Source: Gyromitra esculenta
Taxonomy: Eukaryota > Ascomycota > Pezizomycetes > Pezizales > Discinaceae
Reading direction: 5' to 3'
Length of the DNA: 64,000 nt
Assembly (NCBI GenBank): GCA_038503075.1
Contig: JBCAML010000019.1
Coordinates: 496,001-560,000 of the forward strand
Both the position numbers and the translations under genes were made by a program. Below are positions 24,315 to 34,642 of the stretch, piece after piece. Numbering within the stretch: the stretch's first letter is position 1; each line of letters begins with the position of its first letter. The notes beneath the pieces were generated by a model, which saw only the letters and a program-made list of their open reading frames with translations, did no database searches and was not told the DNA's origin.

Positions 24315-27300
24315 AACTCATTGTCACCTTCAATGTCGACAGGTGGCGGTTGATCTTGTTTTCGGGTTTCCCTGACGCTTGTCCGGTATGGCTCGAGCAA
24401 GGATACATGGAAGGTGGGGAATATCCTCCAGCGACCTCCTGTATCTAAAGTGCAAGCTCTAGTACTGACTTGTGTAATCGGGAAGGGTCCGTATGACTTA
24501 GGGGCTAACTTTTTCGTTGGACACTTGGTTCTAATGTTTCTGGCATCGAGCATTACTAAATCTCCGACCTTAAAGGATGGTTCCACCTGTTGTTTCTTGT
24601 CAAAATATTTAGACATGTTTTCTCGGGTGGCTTTGAGCGAGGTAGTGGCAAAATCGTTTACTTTCTGAATCCAATGTGCGTATAACTTTGACGCTGGATT
24701 CTTGACTTCGGTATCGATCATCCAAGCTGTTCTGGGATGGAAACCATGATTGGCATAGAAGGGGCTGATTCCAGTGGCTGTGGCTTCGGCATTGTTGTAC
24801 GTGAACTCCGCTAATGGCAGTAGGTCTTACCAGTCATCTTGGTTGTAGTTGACGAAGTTTCTTAGGTAGGCTTCCAGGACTTGATTAACCCTTTCGGTTT
24901 GTCCGTCGGTCTCAGGATGGAATGCGGTGGATTTGCTGGACTTAATGTCTAGAAGTTTGCATAATGAGGTCCAGAATTCCCCTGTGAACTTAGCATCTCG
25001 GTCTGAAACAATTTCTTTCGGAAGCCCATGAAGTTTTCAAACTTTGTCAACAAAAGCCTTTGCCACATCACTTGCTGTAGCTCTTTCTATTAGTGGGATG
25101 AAGTGCGCCATCTTGGTAAACCTGTCAACTACTACACATATTTGGGTGAATCCTCTCGACTCAGGTAACTGGATGATGAAGTCTGTTGATATCGACATCC
25201 ATGGAGCATATGGGATCTCTAGCGGTTGCAGGAGTCCATATTTCTTATGACGCACAGATTTATTATGTTGGCATGGGTTGCATGAGCAGACGTAATCTGT
25301 GATCCACTCGGTCATATGAGGCCAGTAGAAGTTCCGCTGAACAAGTTCCGTAGTTTTGTCCATGCCAAAGTGCCCTGCTATCTTGGAGTCGTGTTCATTT
25401 TCTAAAATAGTAGTTTTGATTTCATCATCGTTAGGGATTGTTAGCCTGTTTTTCCAATAAAGGAGTCCCTCAACCACAGTGTAGTGTTGTAGCCTTTTGA
25501 TTTCGCTGCCTGCTTTGACCAAGTCTCGAATTTCCTTATAGTCTTTGTCAAACTCAATCTTCCTTCTGACCTGCTCCAAAAAGTCCGAATTAAATTTAAG
25601 GACTCGGAGCGCTTTGAGGGATGCTGATGAAATAAGTAGCTCCTCGTATGTTGCATTAGGATTAAAATTATAGTGGTGATGATTGCCGTTTGAGTCCAGC
25701 TCGGTAAAGTGTAACGGGTCATCGTTTTGGTTTTGTACAATTGTGTTATCGTCTTTTCTATGAATTAAGGATATAACGATTGACTTACTGGGACGGCCAG
25801 TCATATCGACTTGGCCGCTTCGGAACATAGCTTCTGTAGGCTGTGTTGTATCCCCCTCCTTAGGACGATACTCCGGTTGTCTTGATAACGCATCTGGTTT
25901 TCCTCCCGCTGATCCGGGTCGATATATGATTTTAAAGTTGAATGACGATAAATATTCCGCCCATCTAGCCTGTCTTCGATTTAGGATCCTTGTCTCCTTC
26001 ATGAAATATTCGAGATTTTTATGGTCCGTATAGACGATCGCTTGGTGCTTGCTTCCTTCTAGGTAATGTCGCCATTCCTTGAAGGCGGTTACTATCGCGA
26101 GTAGTTCTTTATCGTGCACCTCGTAGTTAAGTTCGGCTTTATTGAATTTTCTGGAATGGAATGCTACGGGATGTAGCTTGCTATCGATGATCTGCGAGAG
26201 GACGCAACCTAGCGCATAGTCTGAGGTGTCGGTTTCTACCACAGTCTGCCGTTCCGGCGCAAAGTGACAAAGGATGGGTGCTGTTGTGAAGGCAACTTTT
26301 AGGTACTCGAAAGCTACCGCTTGACGGTCACCCCATTGGAATTTCTTGGGGTCCCCTTTGGTTAACTCGGTTAAGGGACTTGCAACTTGGGAGAAATTTT
26401 CAATGAATCGTCGGTAAAAATTGGCGAATCCAATGAATACCTGAACATCGTGTATGCTCTTCGGGGTTTCCCATGAAAGGATTGACTCGACCTTCTTCAT
26501 TGACATAGACATGCCTTTGTCAGAAATTATGTACCCAAAAACTCAACTTCTCGCAAGTGAAAGTAGCTTTTCTTAATGGATACTGCCAAACCCTCGTCCT
26601 CCAACCGCTGCAGGACTCTGGTCACCAAGGCCTCATGTTCCTCGAGGGTCCTCGAGTAGATGAGGATGTCGTCAATATAAACCACGACCCCTTGGTCCAG
26701 AAATTCGCGGAGCACCTGATGCATCATATCTTGAAAGGTTGCGGGGGCGTTTGCCAAGCCGAAAGGCATGACTGTGGACTCGAAATGACCATATCTTGTA
26801 CGAAACGCTGTTTTCCACTCATCGCCTTCTTTGATACGGATCTGGTGAAAACCGTCTTTGAGGTCCAGTTTGGTAAAGATCGAAGCCCCATTGACTCTAT
26901 CACACAATTCGGACATTAGCGGCAGAGGGTATCGGTTCTTTACTGTCACCTTGTTCAAGCCACGGTAATCTACGCATAGTCGTAGCCCTCTGTCTGGTTT
27001 CGGCACGAATAATATGGGCGACCCAGCAGGTGACTTGCTTGGCCGTATCTTCCCTTTGGCCACCATTTTGTCCAAGTACTTCCGGAGAATCTCAAGTTCT
27101 TTTTCCGAAAGTTTATAGATCGGACCCCACAGGGCGGTTGTCCCATGCTCGAGATCAATAGCGTGATCGAATGGCCTTCGTTCTGGCAAGGATTCCTGGA
27201 TGGGAGTGCCGAATAGACTGACAAATCGGTGATATGCTCCCGGGAGAGTCTTCAGAAGTTTAGTTTCTTCGTCATCGATTGCACGCACCATGCCAATTAT

Positions 27301-28117
27301 TCGGGCATTCTCGTCCAGGCCCAGCCATTCGTCATATTCGATATCTTTCTCGGTATTAAGAGGAGCAGTCGTCACAGAGCACTGGTTACAGCAACCAGGA
27401 GATTCGAACTTCCAGTTTGCGTGGTCGTAAGGGTTTTCCAACCGGTGACTCGTCAACCACCAACCCCCTGGCACTATCAAGTCTAACCCAGCCTCGACTG
27501 GCCCAATCTCGCAAGATACATTAGATGTATGATTATTCCCTATGATCATAGTAATAGGGTTAGTAAAGGCTTGTCCCGCTCCAACCACTTCTTCACCTGT
27601 GAAGTTTCTAATGGTTAACGGGACGTCTCTTTGCACCTTTGGGACCAACCATTTTCTAACAAACAAAGGGGACAAGAGAAAAACATTAGCTCCAGAATCT
27701 AGTAATATATTGGCTACCACCTTCCTTCCATTGATTACCAGTAGTGCTTGCCCTCGGGGCCGCTCATATACGGTGGGTTCTGTATGTTGTTTTTTGTTGG
27801 ACGATTCCGAAGAGTCGTCCTCCTTTCTTTTTCGTTTGTTTTTGTATTTTTCGGTCTCAAGGACTGAGACAATTCTTTCTTCGATTGCCAGGGTTTCGAA
27901 TGTTTGGTTAACGTCTGCTACCTCCTGGCCCGCCGGTAGTCGACCTAGTGAAAATTCTCTGACATTTCCTCGTCAGAATTTGTATTTGCATAAAGATTAA
28001 CAGGGGTCCTGGAGATCCGCCCCTTTGGAGCGGTAACTCCGCTCACGGCCCCTTTTGCAGGTGGCACTGTCGCGGCCCTTGTCTTGGGCGCTAGCTTCAA
28101 ACGCTTCTCCAATGCAT
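24315..28117 (-). pseudogene. pol: gypsy C pol polyprotein remnant (protease, RT, RNase H, integrase)
   Basis: Domains in order: aspartic protease (LLDSGANVFLL, about 27700), reverse transcriptase (VVYIDDILIYS, about 26680), RNase H (VVETDTSDYALG), and an integrase HHCC zinc domain and core (HDSKIAGHFGMDK, CNPCQHNKS, STDFIIQLPES). Damage: a one-base loss in a G run at about 26525 shifts frame after VEFLGT; a stop at about 25037-25039 (TGA where TGG is expected) cuts the integrase; another at about 24827 (TAA, parent CAA) cuts it again. The last frame (24721-24272) ends in residues encoded by the poly(T) side of the adjoining LINE, so the normal C-terminus is lost. Confidence 0.88.
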
Positions 28118-28122
28118 CCCCA

Positions 28123-28952
28123 TCTCAAGGAGTGGGGTTCCCGTCAAGCTCTCGAGTATCCCTCGAGATGAGCAGTGCTACTTGAATGAGTAACTAACGA
28201 CAAGAGCGTACGCGAAGATTCCACAAGCTTTACGGGTTCTTCGAATGACGAAGGTTTGAAGACGGCGACAGCGAAAGGTTATGAAGTATAACCGAGGTTT
28301 GTATTTTAGTGGAATACAAGAGTGACTGTAGAAGATGTTGTTTAAAGAAAGAAGAAGAAAAAGTACAACAAAAGGGGAAATCCCTTCGCTTATATACCCA
28401 TAATCCAACTCTTTGATGACAAACGCATGACTCATTGTATTTCACGGATCAAAGTAAGGTAATGGGTTAGAACAACGTAGGATGGTTAGGAACGGTTTTT
28501 GGTTATTGATAACAATGTCTTTGTGTTTCGGTTGTTGACGGATTGTTGGTTGTGCTACGGGAAAGCGGGGTATTTAAGTGAAGGATTTCGGTCATTCTTG
28601 TCTCTTCTTTTCTCCTTTCCTTAAGCAACGTTCTCGCTATCTTCTGCTGTAAATCATCGGAATACTACCTCGGTTCTACCTCAGAACCCTCACTGTCACT
28701 GTTTACTTCGCTGCACTTATCTCGCCTTGAGATAGACCCTTCATAGAACTTGTAGAAACGCCACGCACTTCGAACGTGTTGTTTACCTCGCCTAAGTAGC
28801 ACTGCTCACCTTCAGGGATACTGAAGGGCTTAGCGAGGGACCCAACCGTGAGATTGTAATAGAAACCAAGGGAAACACAACAAACAACCAACATAACGCA
28901 ACAACCATACACCCCACATTTAACTAGCCAACAATGACGCTTAACCGTGAAA
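28123..28952 (-). repeat. Solo LTR L5 (element B subfamily), split by L6
   Basis: It begins TCTCAAGG (28123) and ends CCGTGAAA (28952), flanked on both sides by CCCCA (28118-28122 and 28953-28957), a clean 5-bp target duplication inside gypsy C. Removing the nested L6 and one TTGTA leaves an LTR of about 411 bp, the length of element B's LTRs. The hairpin stem here is TCTCGAG/CTCGAGA with loop TATCC. Confidence 0.9.
28440..28853 (+). repeat. Solo LTR L6 nested in L5
   Basis: A 414-bp LTR (TTTCACGG to CCGTGAGA) inserted in opposite orientation into L5, flanked by TTGTA at 28435-28439 and 28854-28858. The order of events is gypsy C, then L5, then L6. Confidence 0.92.
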
Positions 28953-28957
28953 CCCCA

Positions 28958-30897
28958 GCATTTTGCTCATTCTTTTTGGGTTTGACCCATTTTCGTTTAC
29001 GACCGGCGCCAGCTTGCGCGGATGATACCGTTCGAGGTTCTTTCGCGTCGCACGTATTCCAATGACAGTCGGGCCGACCACACCTTGTGCAGTGTTTCGC
29101 TCACCTGCGTCGATCAACTAGGTCTTGACTTACCCCTTCATGAGCAGCCTTCCAACTCGAGGCATCTCTAGTGCTGTTAGTGGGGGGAGGGGCATCTTTC
29201 TTAGGGGTATCCTCCTTGGCATTACTTTTTGAGTCCTTCTTGACTCTGCTTTTGAACCCCTTTTCCCGGCGTTCCTCCTGCTTTTTCTCCTGCTTTTTCC
29301 CACGACTATCCGTCACTGGGAGACCTCTATTCTCCAGTTTCTGGTGATACAAATACTCCTCCCACAATCTTCCTCTTGATCGCAACGCCTCCAGCCACTG
29401 CACATCATCATCAAACGGACCACACCCTACCATCAACTCTCATATCTTGAGAGGGATCTTCGCTTTGACTTTCATCCTCCACAGTGTCCCAGCCATCCCA
29501 ACCTTTATGTTTAGGTTGCTCATTTTGAGGATATATTCCTCAACGGTTGTGTAAGGTACACGATCCATGGCATATATGGCATTGCGTTTTTCGTCTGGAG
29601 AGCAGAATACTTCCTTCATCTTTAGTGAGAAGGTTGCCCAATAGGTGTACTCCGGTTCCTGGATTTGTCCTTTGGCTCCGTCCATCTTGTTGGTATACAT
29701 AACAACGTATGGTTGAGCCTTATTTCCTTCACAACGGCTGGTGGCATAGTGGATTTTGTGTTGGTCGCTGGTCCAAAGCCACTCGTTCATCTCAAAATAT
29801 ACTTCGCAGCTTCAGATCCATGCTCTGAGATCCTGGTTCGTGGCAGCAGTGAATTTTTCTGGTTCACCGATCGGGATCTTGTGGTGTCGAGATGACGGTG
29901 ATGCTTGGGGGTACCTGTGATAAATGGTGATTACCATCTCACCAGGGTTATTTGGGGGGGATGGCGGTGGAGGAGCATTACTTGGTGTCCTCCACCGCTG
30001 GTTTTCTCTTTCTCTTTTTCTGTTGACCAGCCATCGATTGGTATCTTCGATGTTCTTCCTGGCCCTTTCTTCCTCCGAATTATCCGATGACGATCCGTCA
30101 CCTGATTCAGGGGCGCCAGCACCAACACGGTAATTGGGTCCATGTGGGGGCTGCCCACCATTACCCCTGTGTGCTCCGGGGGGTTCACCTCGTTCACTTT
30201 GGGCTGGTTCCTTTCTTTTCTCGCTTCTAGTGGGAGGCAGTTGGGGTGCATGAATAGAGCCGCTGAGGCCTGCTTCTGATCGGGCTGGTAGTTCTGACTG
30301 AGCACAAATATGTTGAGTGATCTGACTGAGTAACACTCCCTGATCGTTAAGCTGACTTCGTTGTCTTTGCATTTCTCCTACTGTTTCCCCCACTATAGCT
30401 TCGACAACCGTTTCCACCCTTCCAATGCGCTGGTGTGCCTCATGTCCTTGCTGTTGCAGGGCCAGGCCAATGTTATTACCAAGACCATGAACCAGTACCT
30501 CGATACGGGCTAGTTCTTCAGCCAAGAACTCCTGTTGGTCTGCCATGCGCTGCTGGATATGGGTTAGGCTTAGATATTGAGTTTGAGCCTGTGAGTTATG
30601 TTGGTTTAAGGCAACGGTGTTTCCTGCCTGAGCCTCTTCTTGCCTTAGTACAACGTGTCTAAAGGCTTCGTTTAGCGTAAGCATGAGATTATCATGCTGT
30701 GCATGAACATCCTCAATTTGAGCACTGTTCCGTAGGAATTGCGGATGAGGCGTGACGTGTTTTGGAATGAAGGGCTTAGGAGCGGGTGTAAGATGGGTAG
30801 TTCTTCGACGGGCCAAGGAGTTCTTCGAAGAGTGTCTCGAGATGGGATCCTCGGAGCCGTTTGACATGTCTGTATCCATCACAAATACATACGCCAT
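28958..30897 (-). pseudogene. gag: gypsy C gag remnant
   Basis: The frame starts at 30897 and continues to about 28960 with internal stops at about 29812 (TGA after LRAWI), 29440 (TGA after PLKI) and 29101 (TGA after VDRRR); CGA is the natural parent of all three. The first part has a coiled-coil-like Gln-rich region and a Pro-rich linker. The middle is the retroviral-type gag domain (WATFSLKMKEVFCSPDE). The end has a single knuckle-like CTRCGRPDCHWNTC and a basic tail. The LTR pair L5/L6 separates it from pol. It encodes the capsid/nucleocapsid precursor and is not functional as read. Confidence 0.82.
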
Positions 30898-31352
30898 TGT
30901 AGTTGAATAACCGAAGTATTGATATGCCTATCAATATACTGTAAGACCGGTACTTCTTACCGCACAAGAAATCTCCAAGAAGCTTTAAATAACAATCTAG
31001 ACACTATAACCTGCCCGGTTGCTATCCACAACACAATACACAGGCGCAAGTCCTAACTGCTTCTTATGAACTGCTAAAAGATAACCGTAGGGTTCAAAGT
31101 AGGGATCAAGCAAAGTTCCATGAAGAACTTCCAATAGTAAGGTTTTTAATAACTAACGCTGAAGGGCCAAGGCCTTGCTAAGCGAGATAAAAGTAATTCA
31201 CAAGTAAAAGAGTAAATTGCATGGAAGTGATTTTGCTAGAAACAATATAATATTGATAAGGCTCGTTCTTCGTCGCTAATTATCCGACTCAGAGTTTACA
31301 TCCACTGCGAGAGTATTTATAATGCCTCCTCTCTGCTATGTTTGGGTGTAGT
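30898..31352 (-). other. Leader and putative 5' LTR part of gypsy C
   Basis: There are no coding features. In the sense (minus) strand a TATA-like box (cattataaatactc, about 31318) is followed by the region leading to gag. A string resembling a tRNA primer site lies at about 31010-31025. It is interrupted at its upstream side by solo LTR L7, with target duplication GTAGT. Confidence 0.45.
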
Positions 31353-31429
31353 TTTCACGGATGAGAAAGAATAATGGGTTAGGGTTCGGTTAGAATGATG
31401 TTCATGGGTCATGGGTTTTTGTTCGGTAA
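31353..31429 (+). repeat. Solo LTR L7, left piece
   Basis: The first about 77 bp of a plus-oriented LTR (TTTCACGGATGAG onward), preceded by GTAGT (31348-31352). Homology to other LTRs of the family stops at the Helitron 3' end (CTAG). The rest of the same LTR is at 47165-47506, followed by the matching GTAGT. Confidence 0.9.
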
Positions 31430-31619
31430 CTAGTTTTTGATACCCTATTTGTGGGACCGCTGGGCCAGGGCAGGGTAACTATCCTTGGCGTGTTACCCGT
31501 CCTTCGATTTTCTGTTTGCTCCAGCCACCCCTAACGAAGTCAACACCTCGCCTATACATCACCACATCTTATGCCTGCCCATCAACTCTCGATCCAAAGC
31601 TTTTCTCCTACGCCTCAAG

Positions 31620-31745
31620 CTCTTCTCTAACAGCCCCCGCCCAAGCAGCCTCCGCCCAAGCAGCCCCCGCCCTAGCAGCCCCCGCCCAAGCAGCTCTCGA
31701 CTGCCAGCTTCCCCCCGCCCAAGCAGTCCCCGCCCAAGCACTCTG
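31620..31745 (+). repeat. Minisatellite with 15-bp CCCGCCCAAGCAG-type units
   Basis: Seven to eight imperfect copies of a 15-bp unit (consensus CCCGCCCAAGCAGCC) near the 3' end of the Helitron, upstream of the dioxygenase gene. The repeats give Ser/Pro or Gly/Leu-rich ORFs in several frames that I do not regard as genes. Confidence 0.75.
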
Positions 31746-31992
31746 GTCGAGCAGCCCACCCCAAAACCTTAACCCTACAGTTCCCACCAAACGACTCTCT
31801 GCCTGCCTGCCTACCACGCTCCGCCTGCCTTCTATTCTCTGCCTACCAACTGCTTTTATTATACTTCAAGGTTCGTTTAACGTTCTCCTGTCAATTTCTT
31901 CACTCGCAACCTCGTTCCTGTCCCTGTCCCTGTATGGCTTTGGCTTTGGCCTTGGTACTAGTTCCATTCGCGTTCTTTGTGTAGCAAGCTAG

Positions 31993-32265
31993 TTGAGAAT
32001 TCCTATGACCGCGCCAATGGTATATGTACTGTTGGTCAGGGACCTGGCTACTACAACGTCAATTTATGATGGTGACGCGTGGCAATACGGTCCGCCTGGG
32101 TGTAAGGCTTCCTGGCCCCACTTCTCGCTGCTCAATAAAGAGGGTAAAATTCCTGTGCACGAGGATAAGGCAAAGAACCCTCTCGCAGGAGGCAAACATG
32201 CAAAAACTCGCTACTCATCAATACCGCATTCAACCGTCAGCATTAAGCTGACAGGAGACCAATAG
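31993..32265 (+). CDS. Possible upstream exon of the dioxygenase gene
   Basis: A 90-codon ORF directly upstream of, and in a different frame from, the dioxygenase ORF. Its text (for example DGDAWQYGPPGCKASWPH) looks protein-like rather than random and has no repeats. It could be a 5' exon if a short intron removes about 32229-32258, but that would be only about 30 nt, so the join is unproven. No known domain is recognised in this part. Confidence 0.3.
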   Translation: MRIPMTAPMVYVLLVRDLATTTSIYDGDAWQYGPPGCKASWPHFSLLNKEGKIPVHEDKAKNPLAGGKHAKTRYSSIPHSTVSIKLTGDQ

Positions 32266-32272
32266 ATTTAAA

Positions 32273-33445
32273 ATGCCTTCTTCCGCTTCCGCTTCCGCTT
32301 CGAATGATACACTATCCAGAATCTGTCACTTGATGGACAGCAAAGCATTCAAATACAGCAACTTCCCATATCAAATTCCTAAGGGCAGCACTGTTGAGAC
32401 AGAAGTTACTACCATCTACCAATCATGGAAAGCGATCCAAAATATTTTTGTTGTTCGCTCTCCAATTTCCTACACACTTTTGAAAGAAAGGTATCATGGA
32501 GAACAAAAGTTGATGGCAAGCATCACAGAGCACACAGAAGCCATTCATACCTTTGCATTCTACCCTTCTAGCATGGGAGATTTGGAAGTCCGTGATCAGG
32601 AAGGAGTTTTATTGGGATACAGATTCAAGCTTGCAAAATCACAGGTGCAAACTTTGACAGAATCTGATGCATTGCTGCCTGATCGCACTACCAGGAAAAG
32701 GGGGGGAGGTGGAGATCCACTTGCACGGGGTGTATATGACACAAGGCATTATGGTGTGTGGGCTCATTACAATAAGAGAATGATGGAGACAGCAGAGACA
32801 AAAAGGGATCAGCCTATTGCTGATAAATGGTTGAAGGAAAATCAGGAACTATTTGAGGCAATCTCCTACGAACTGAGAATGCAAGCACCAGAACAGTGGG
32901 TGAAGTTCACGGGCCCTGTTGTTAAACATATGGCAACATACAAAACCAAAGCGGGGAAGGCATTAACACTTGCTGCAGGTACCTGGCATGGGGTTTGTAT
33001 CAATAGAGGGCAGCAAGGTGATGTATCAGCTACACATCAGGATTGGATGGACCTGCCTACTTGTTTTAATGCAATGGCACCATATGGGACAGGATTCAAA
33101 GGTGGAGATTTGGTTTTATGGCAACTGAAAATGAAGATTCAGGTTGGCGTTGGTGAATGCTTTATGTTTTTGGGAACTCTAATTGCTCACAAGGTGACAG
33201 AGATCACAGAGGGGACAAGGAACTCTATTGATCTTTTTACTGCAAAAGGCAATTTTGACAAACTTGATCGATACAATGAAAAGGTAGGAAATCAAAAGTA
33301 TGGTAGGAGTAAAGGGAAAAAGAGAATGGAAAAAGGATTGGCAAAGAAAAAAAAGGATAGAAAGAGTCATAGAGCTGAGCTACGAGAAGCAAAGAGGGAA
33401 AGGCAAAAGGGTATGAGGCAGGAAAAGCCAAGATGTAATAATTAG
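32273..33445 (+). CDS. TET/JBP-like 2-oxoglutarate Fe(II) dioxygenase carried by the Helitron
   Basis: An intact 390-codon ORF. The C-terminal half holds a double-stranded beta-helix dioxygenase signature: His255-x-Asp257 in SATHQDWMD, a glycine turn FKGGDLVLW, distal His306 in GTLIAHKVTE, and Arg316 in EGTRNSIDLF. The H-x-D...H spacing (49 residues) and the Arg ten residues later fit the fungal TET/JBP-related (2OG-FeII_Oxy_6-like) families, some of which oxidise 5-methylcytosine; others have unknown substrates. Residues 335-390 are Lys/Arg-rich, consistent with nucleic-acid binding or nuclear import. It converges on the Rep-helicase gene, whose last exon ends at 34047. No introns are needed. 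The ATG at 32273 is the first in frame; an upstream exon at 31993 is possible. The DNA substrate is inferred. Confidence 0.75.
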   Translation: MPSSASASASNDTLSRICHLMDSKAFKYSNFPYQIPKGSTVETEVTTIYQSWKAIQNIFVVRSPISYTLLKERYHGEQKLMASITEHTEAIHTFAFYPSSMGDLEVRDQEGVLLGYRFKLAKSQVQTLTESDALLPDRTTRKRGGGGDPLARGVYDTRHYGVWAHYNKRMMETAETKRDQPIADKWLKENQELFEAISYELRMQAPEQWVKFTGPVVKHMATYKTKAGKALTLAAGTWHGVCINRGQQGDVSATHQDWMDLPTCFNAMAPYGTGFKGGDLVLWQLKMKIQVGVGECFMFLGTLIAHKVTEITEGTRNSIDLFTAKGNFDKLDRYNEKVGNQKYGRSKGKKRMEKGLAKKKKDRKSHRAELREAKRERQKGMRQEKPRCNN

Positions 33446-34046
33446 TGGATTTTCTTTGTATTCATGTGTGATTTACGAGTTGAGTGTCTTTACGGTATGG
33501 AATGTTAACAGGTCATTTGTGTGTTATATTGCATGGCACTAGGCAGTAAGTACTAACCCTCTATATTTAGATGCTGTTCGAACAGGTTTACTCTACTAAC
33601 GATCAAGAAAATGAATATCTTTTATGCTAGTGTTCTATATCTCCAACTACTACTACTAATATAATTACGATTACTGTTACCAATGTTTTAGCAACAACAT
33701 CAAACAGCATTATCTGCATGGTTTTACTTTACTACAAATTTTTCAACTGCCACATGAAGCATCCTGGCTACCACTATTTACTTCTTTGTTACCAAATACT
33801 GTCCTTCTACTTTCTTTGAGACTGTTACCTTGTTACCACCACAATCATTTTAACAGTCCTGGAACAATTTACCATTCTCTTGAGACTAATCACCCCTTAG
33901 TTTATTAAACTCTCCTGACCTTATTTTCCTCGTTACCACTAATTAGCTACAGCATAACCATCTACTTTCCACTTCTTGATCTCTTAATTTTTTCGACATC
34001 AAATATTCACGACAATTGGCACCAGCACTGAACACACTACTATGAC
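33446..34046. other. Intergenic between convergent Helitron genes
   Basis: An A/T-rich 600-bp stretch with repeated short runs such as ttaccactactaat. It should contain the 3' UTRs and polyadenylation sites of the dioxygenase (plus) and Rep-helicase (minus) genes. No ORF or RNA is recognised. Confidence 0.5.
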
Positions 34047-34344
34047 TTATGATACCAACACTGCCAATCTCTCATATTCTTTCACAGCCTCAATGTCAAA
34101 TTTTACTGCTAATGGATCAAAACAGGAGATACTGACATCTTCCCAGCGTTTGGCCCTACTTAACGCAGTATACGCCTGACCAGCACTAAAAAGGGTTTGA
34201 TCTAATGCAACGCTAATATTGTTCAAGGAGAGCCCTTGAGTTTTGTGGATTGTGAGTGCGAAAGCATTTTGAATTGGCAACTGAGTCCTGGAATATAGGA
34301 TTCCATAACTGCGAAAGTGGACTGTATCAAGTTGTATTTCCACC

Positions 34345-34363
34345 ATCTACATTGCATGTTAGT
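34345..34363. repeat. Target-site duplication of the LINE, left copy
   Basis: ATCTACATTGCATGTTAGT, 19 bp, repeated exactly at 40780-40798. On the minus strand it contains the branch-site-like ACTAAC and the 3' splice site ATGTAG of the helicase intron. This copy is the one that would join to the final helicase exon. Confidence 0.93.
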
Positions 34364-34642
34364 AGTAGTAGTAGTAGAATTCATTTACGCATCCAACCCT
34401 TAGGTTATGGCGATCGCACTATCTAAACAAAACCCAAACAAAACAACCTAATAACAAAAACAAAAACAAACAAAATAAACCCAACATAACTACCTCTTCA
34501 TCTCTTATCTGCCTAACAATAAAATAAAATAAAAAATAAAAAATAATAATAAAATAAACATAAAACATAACAACATTTCAACCATCAATCTCACAATTTG
34601 ACTCTTCTCACTCCATATTTATCTCGGTTTCAATTTCTCTTC

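Larger units (their letters stand above)
24311..31352 (-). mobile_element. Ty3/gypsy element C, decayed, interrupted by nested LTRs
   Basis: In minus orientation: a TATA-bearing putative 5' LTR/leader region (30898-31352), gag (30897-28958), a nested block of two solo LTRs (28123-28952), then pol (28117-24315) that breaks at a LINE tail. The 3' end and 3' LTR are missing. A candidate tRNA-type primer site (TGGATAGCAACCGGGC in the sense strand, near 31015) suggests priming unlike element B. Several nonsense codons and one frameshift make it inactive. Its 5' LTR seems to continue to the right of the solo LTR and Helitron insertion, that is at 47512 and beyond. Confidence 0.8.

Noticed and set aside
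31485..31992. Ser/Pro- and Leu/Gly-rich ORFs on both strands
   Set aside because: They arise from the 15-bp minisatellite in the Helitron 3' region.
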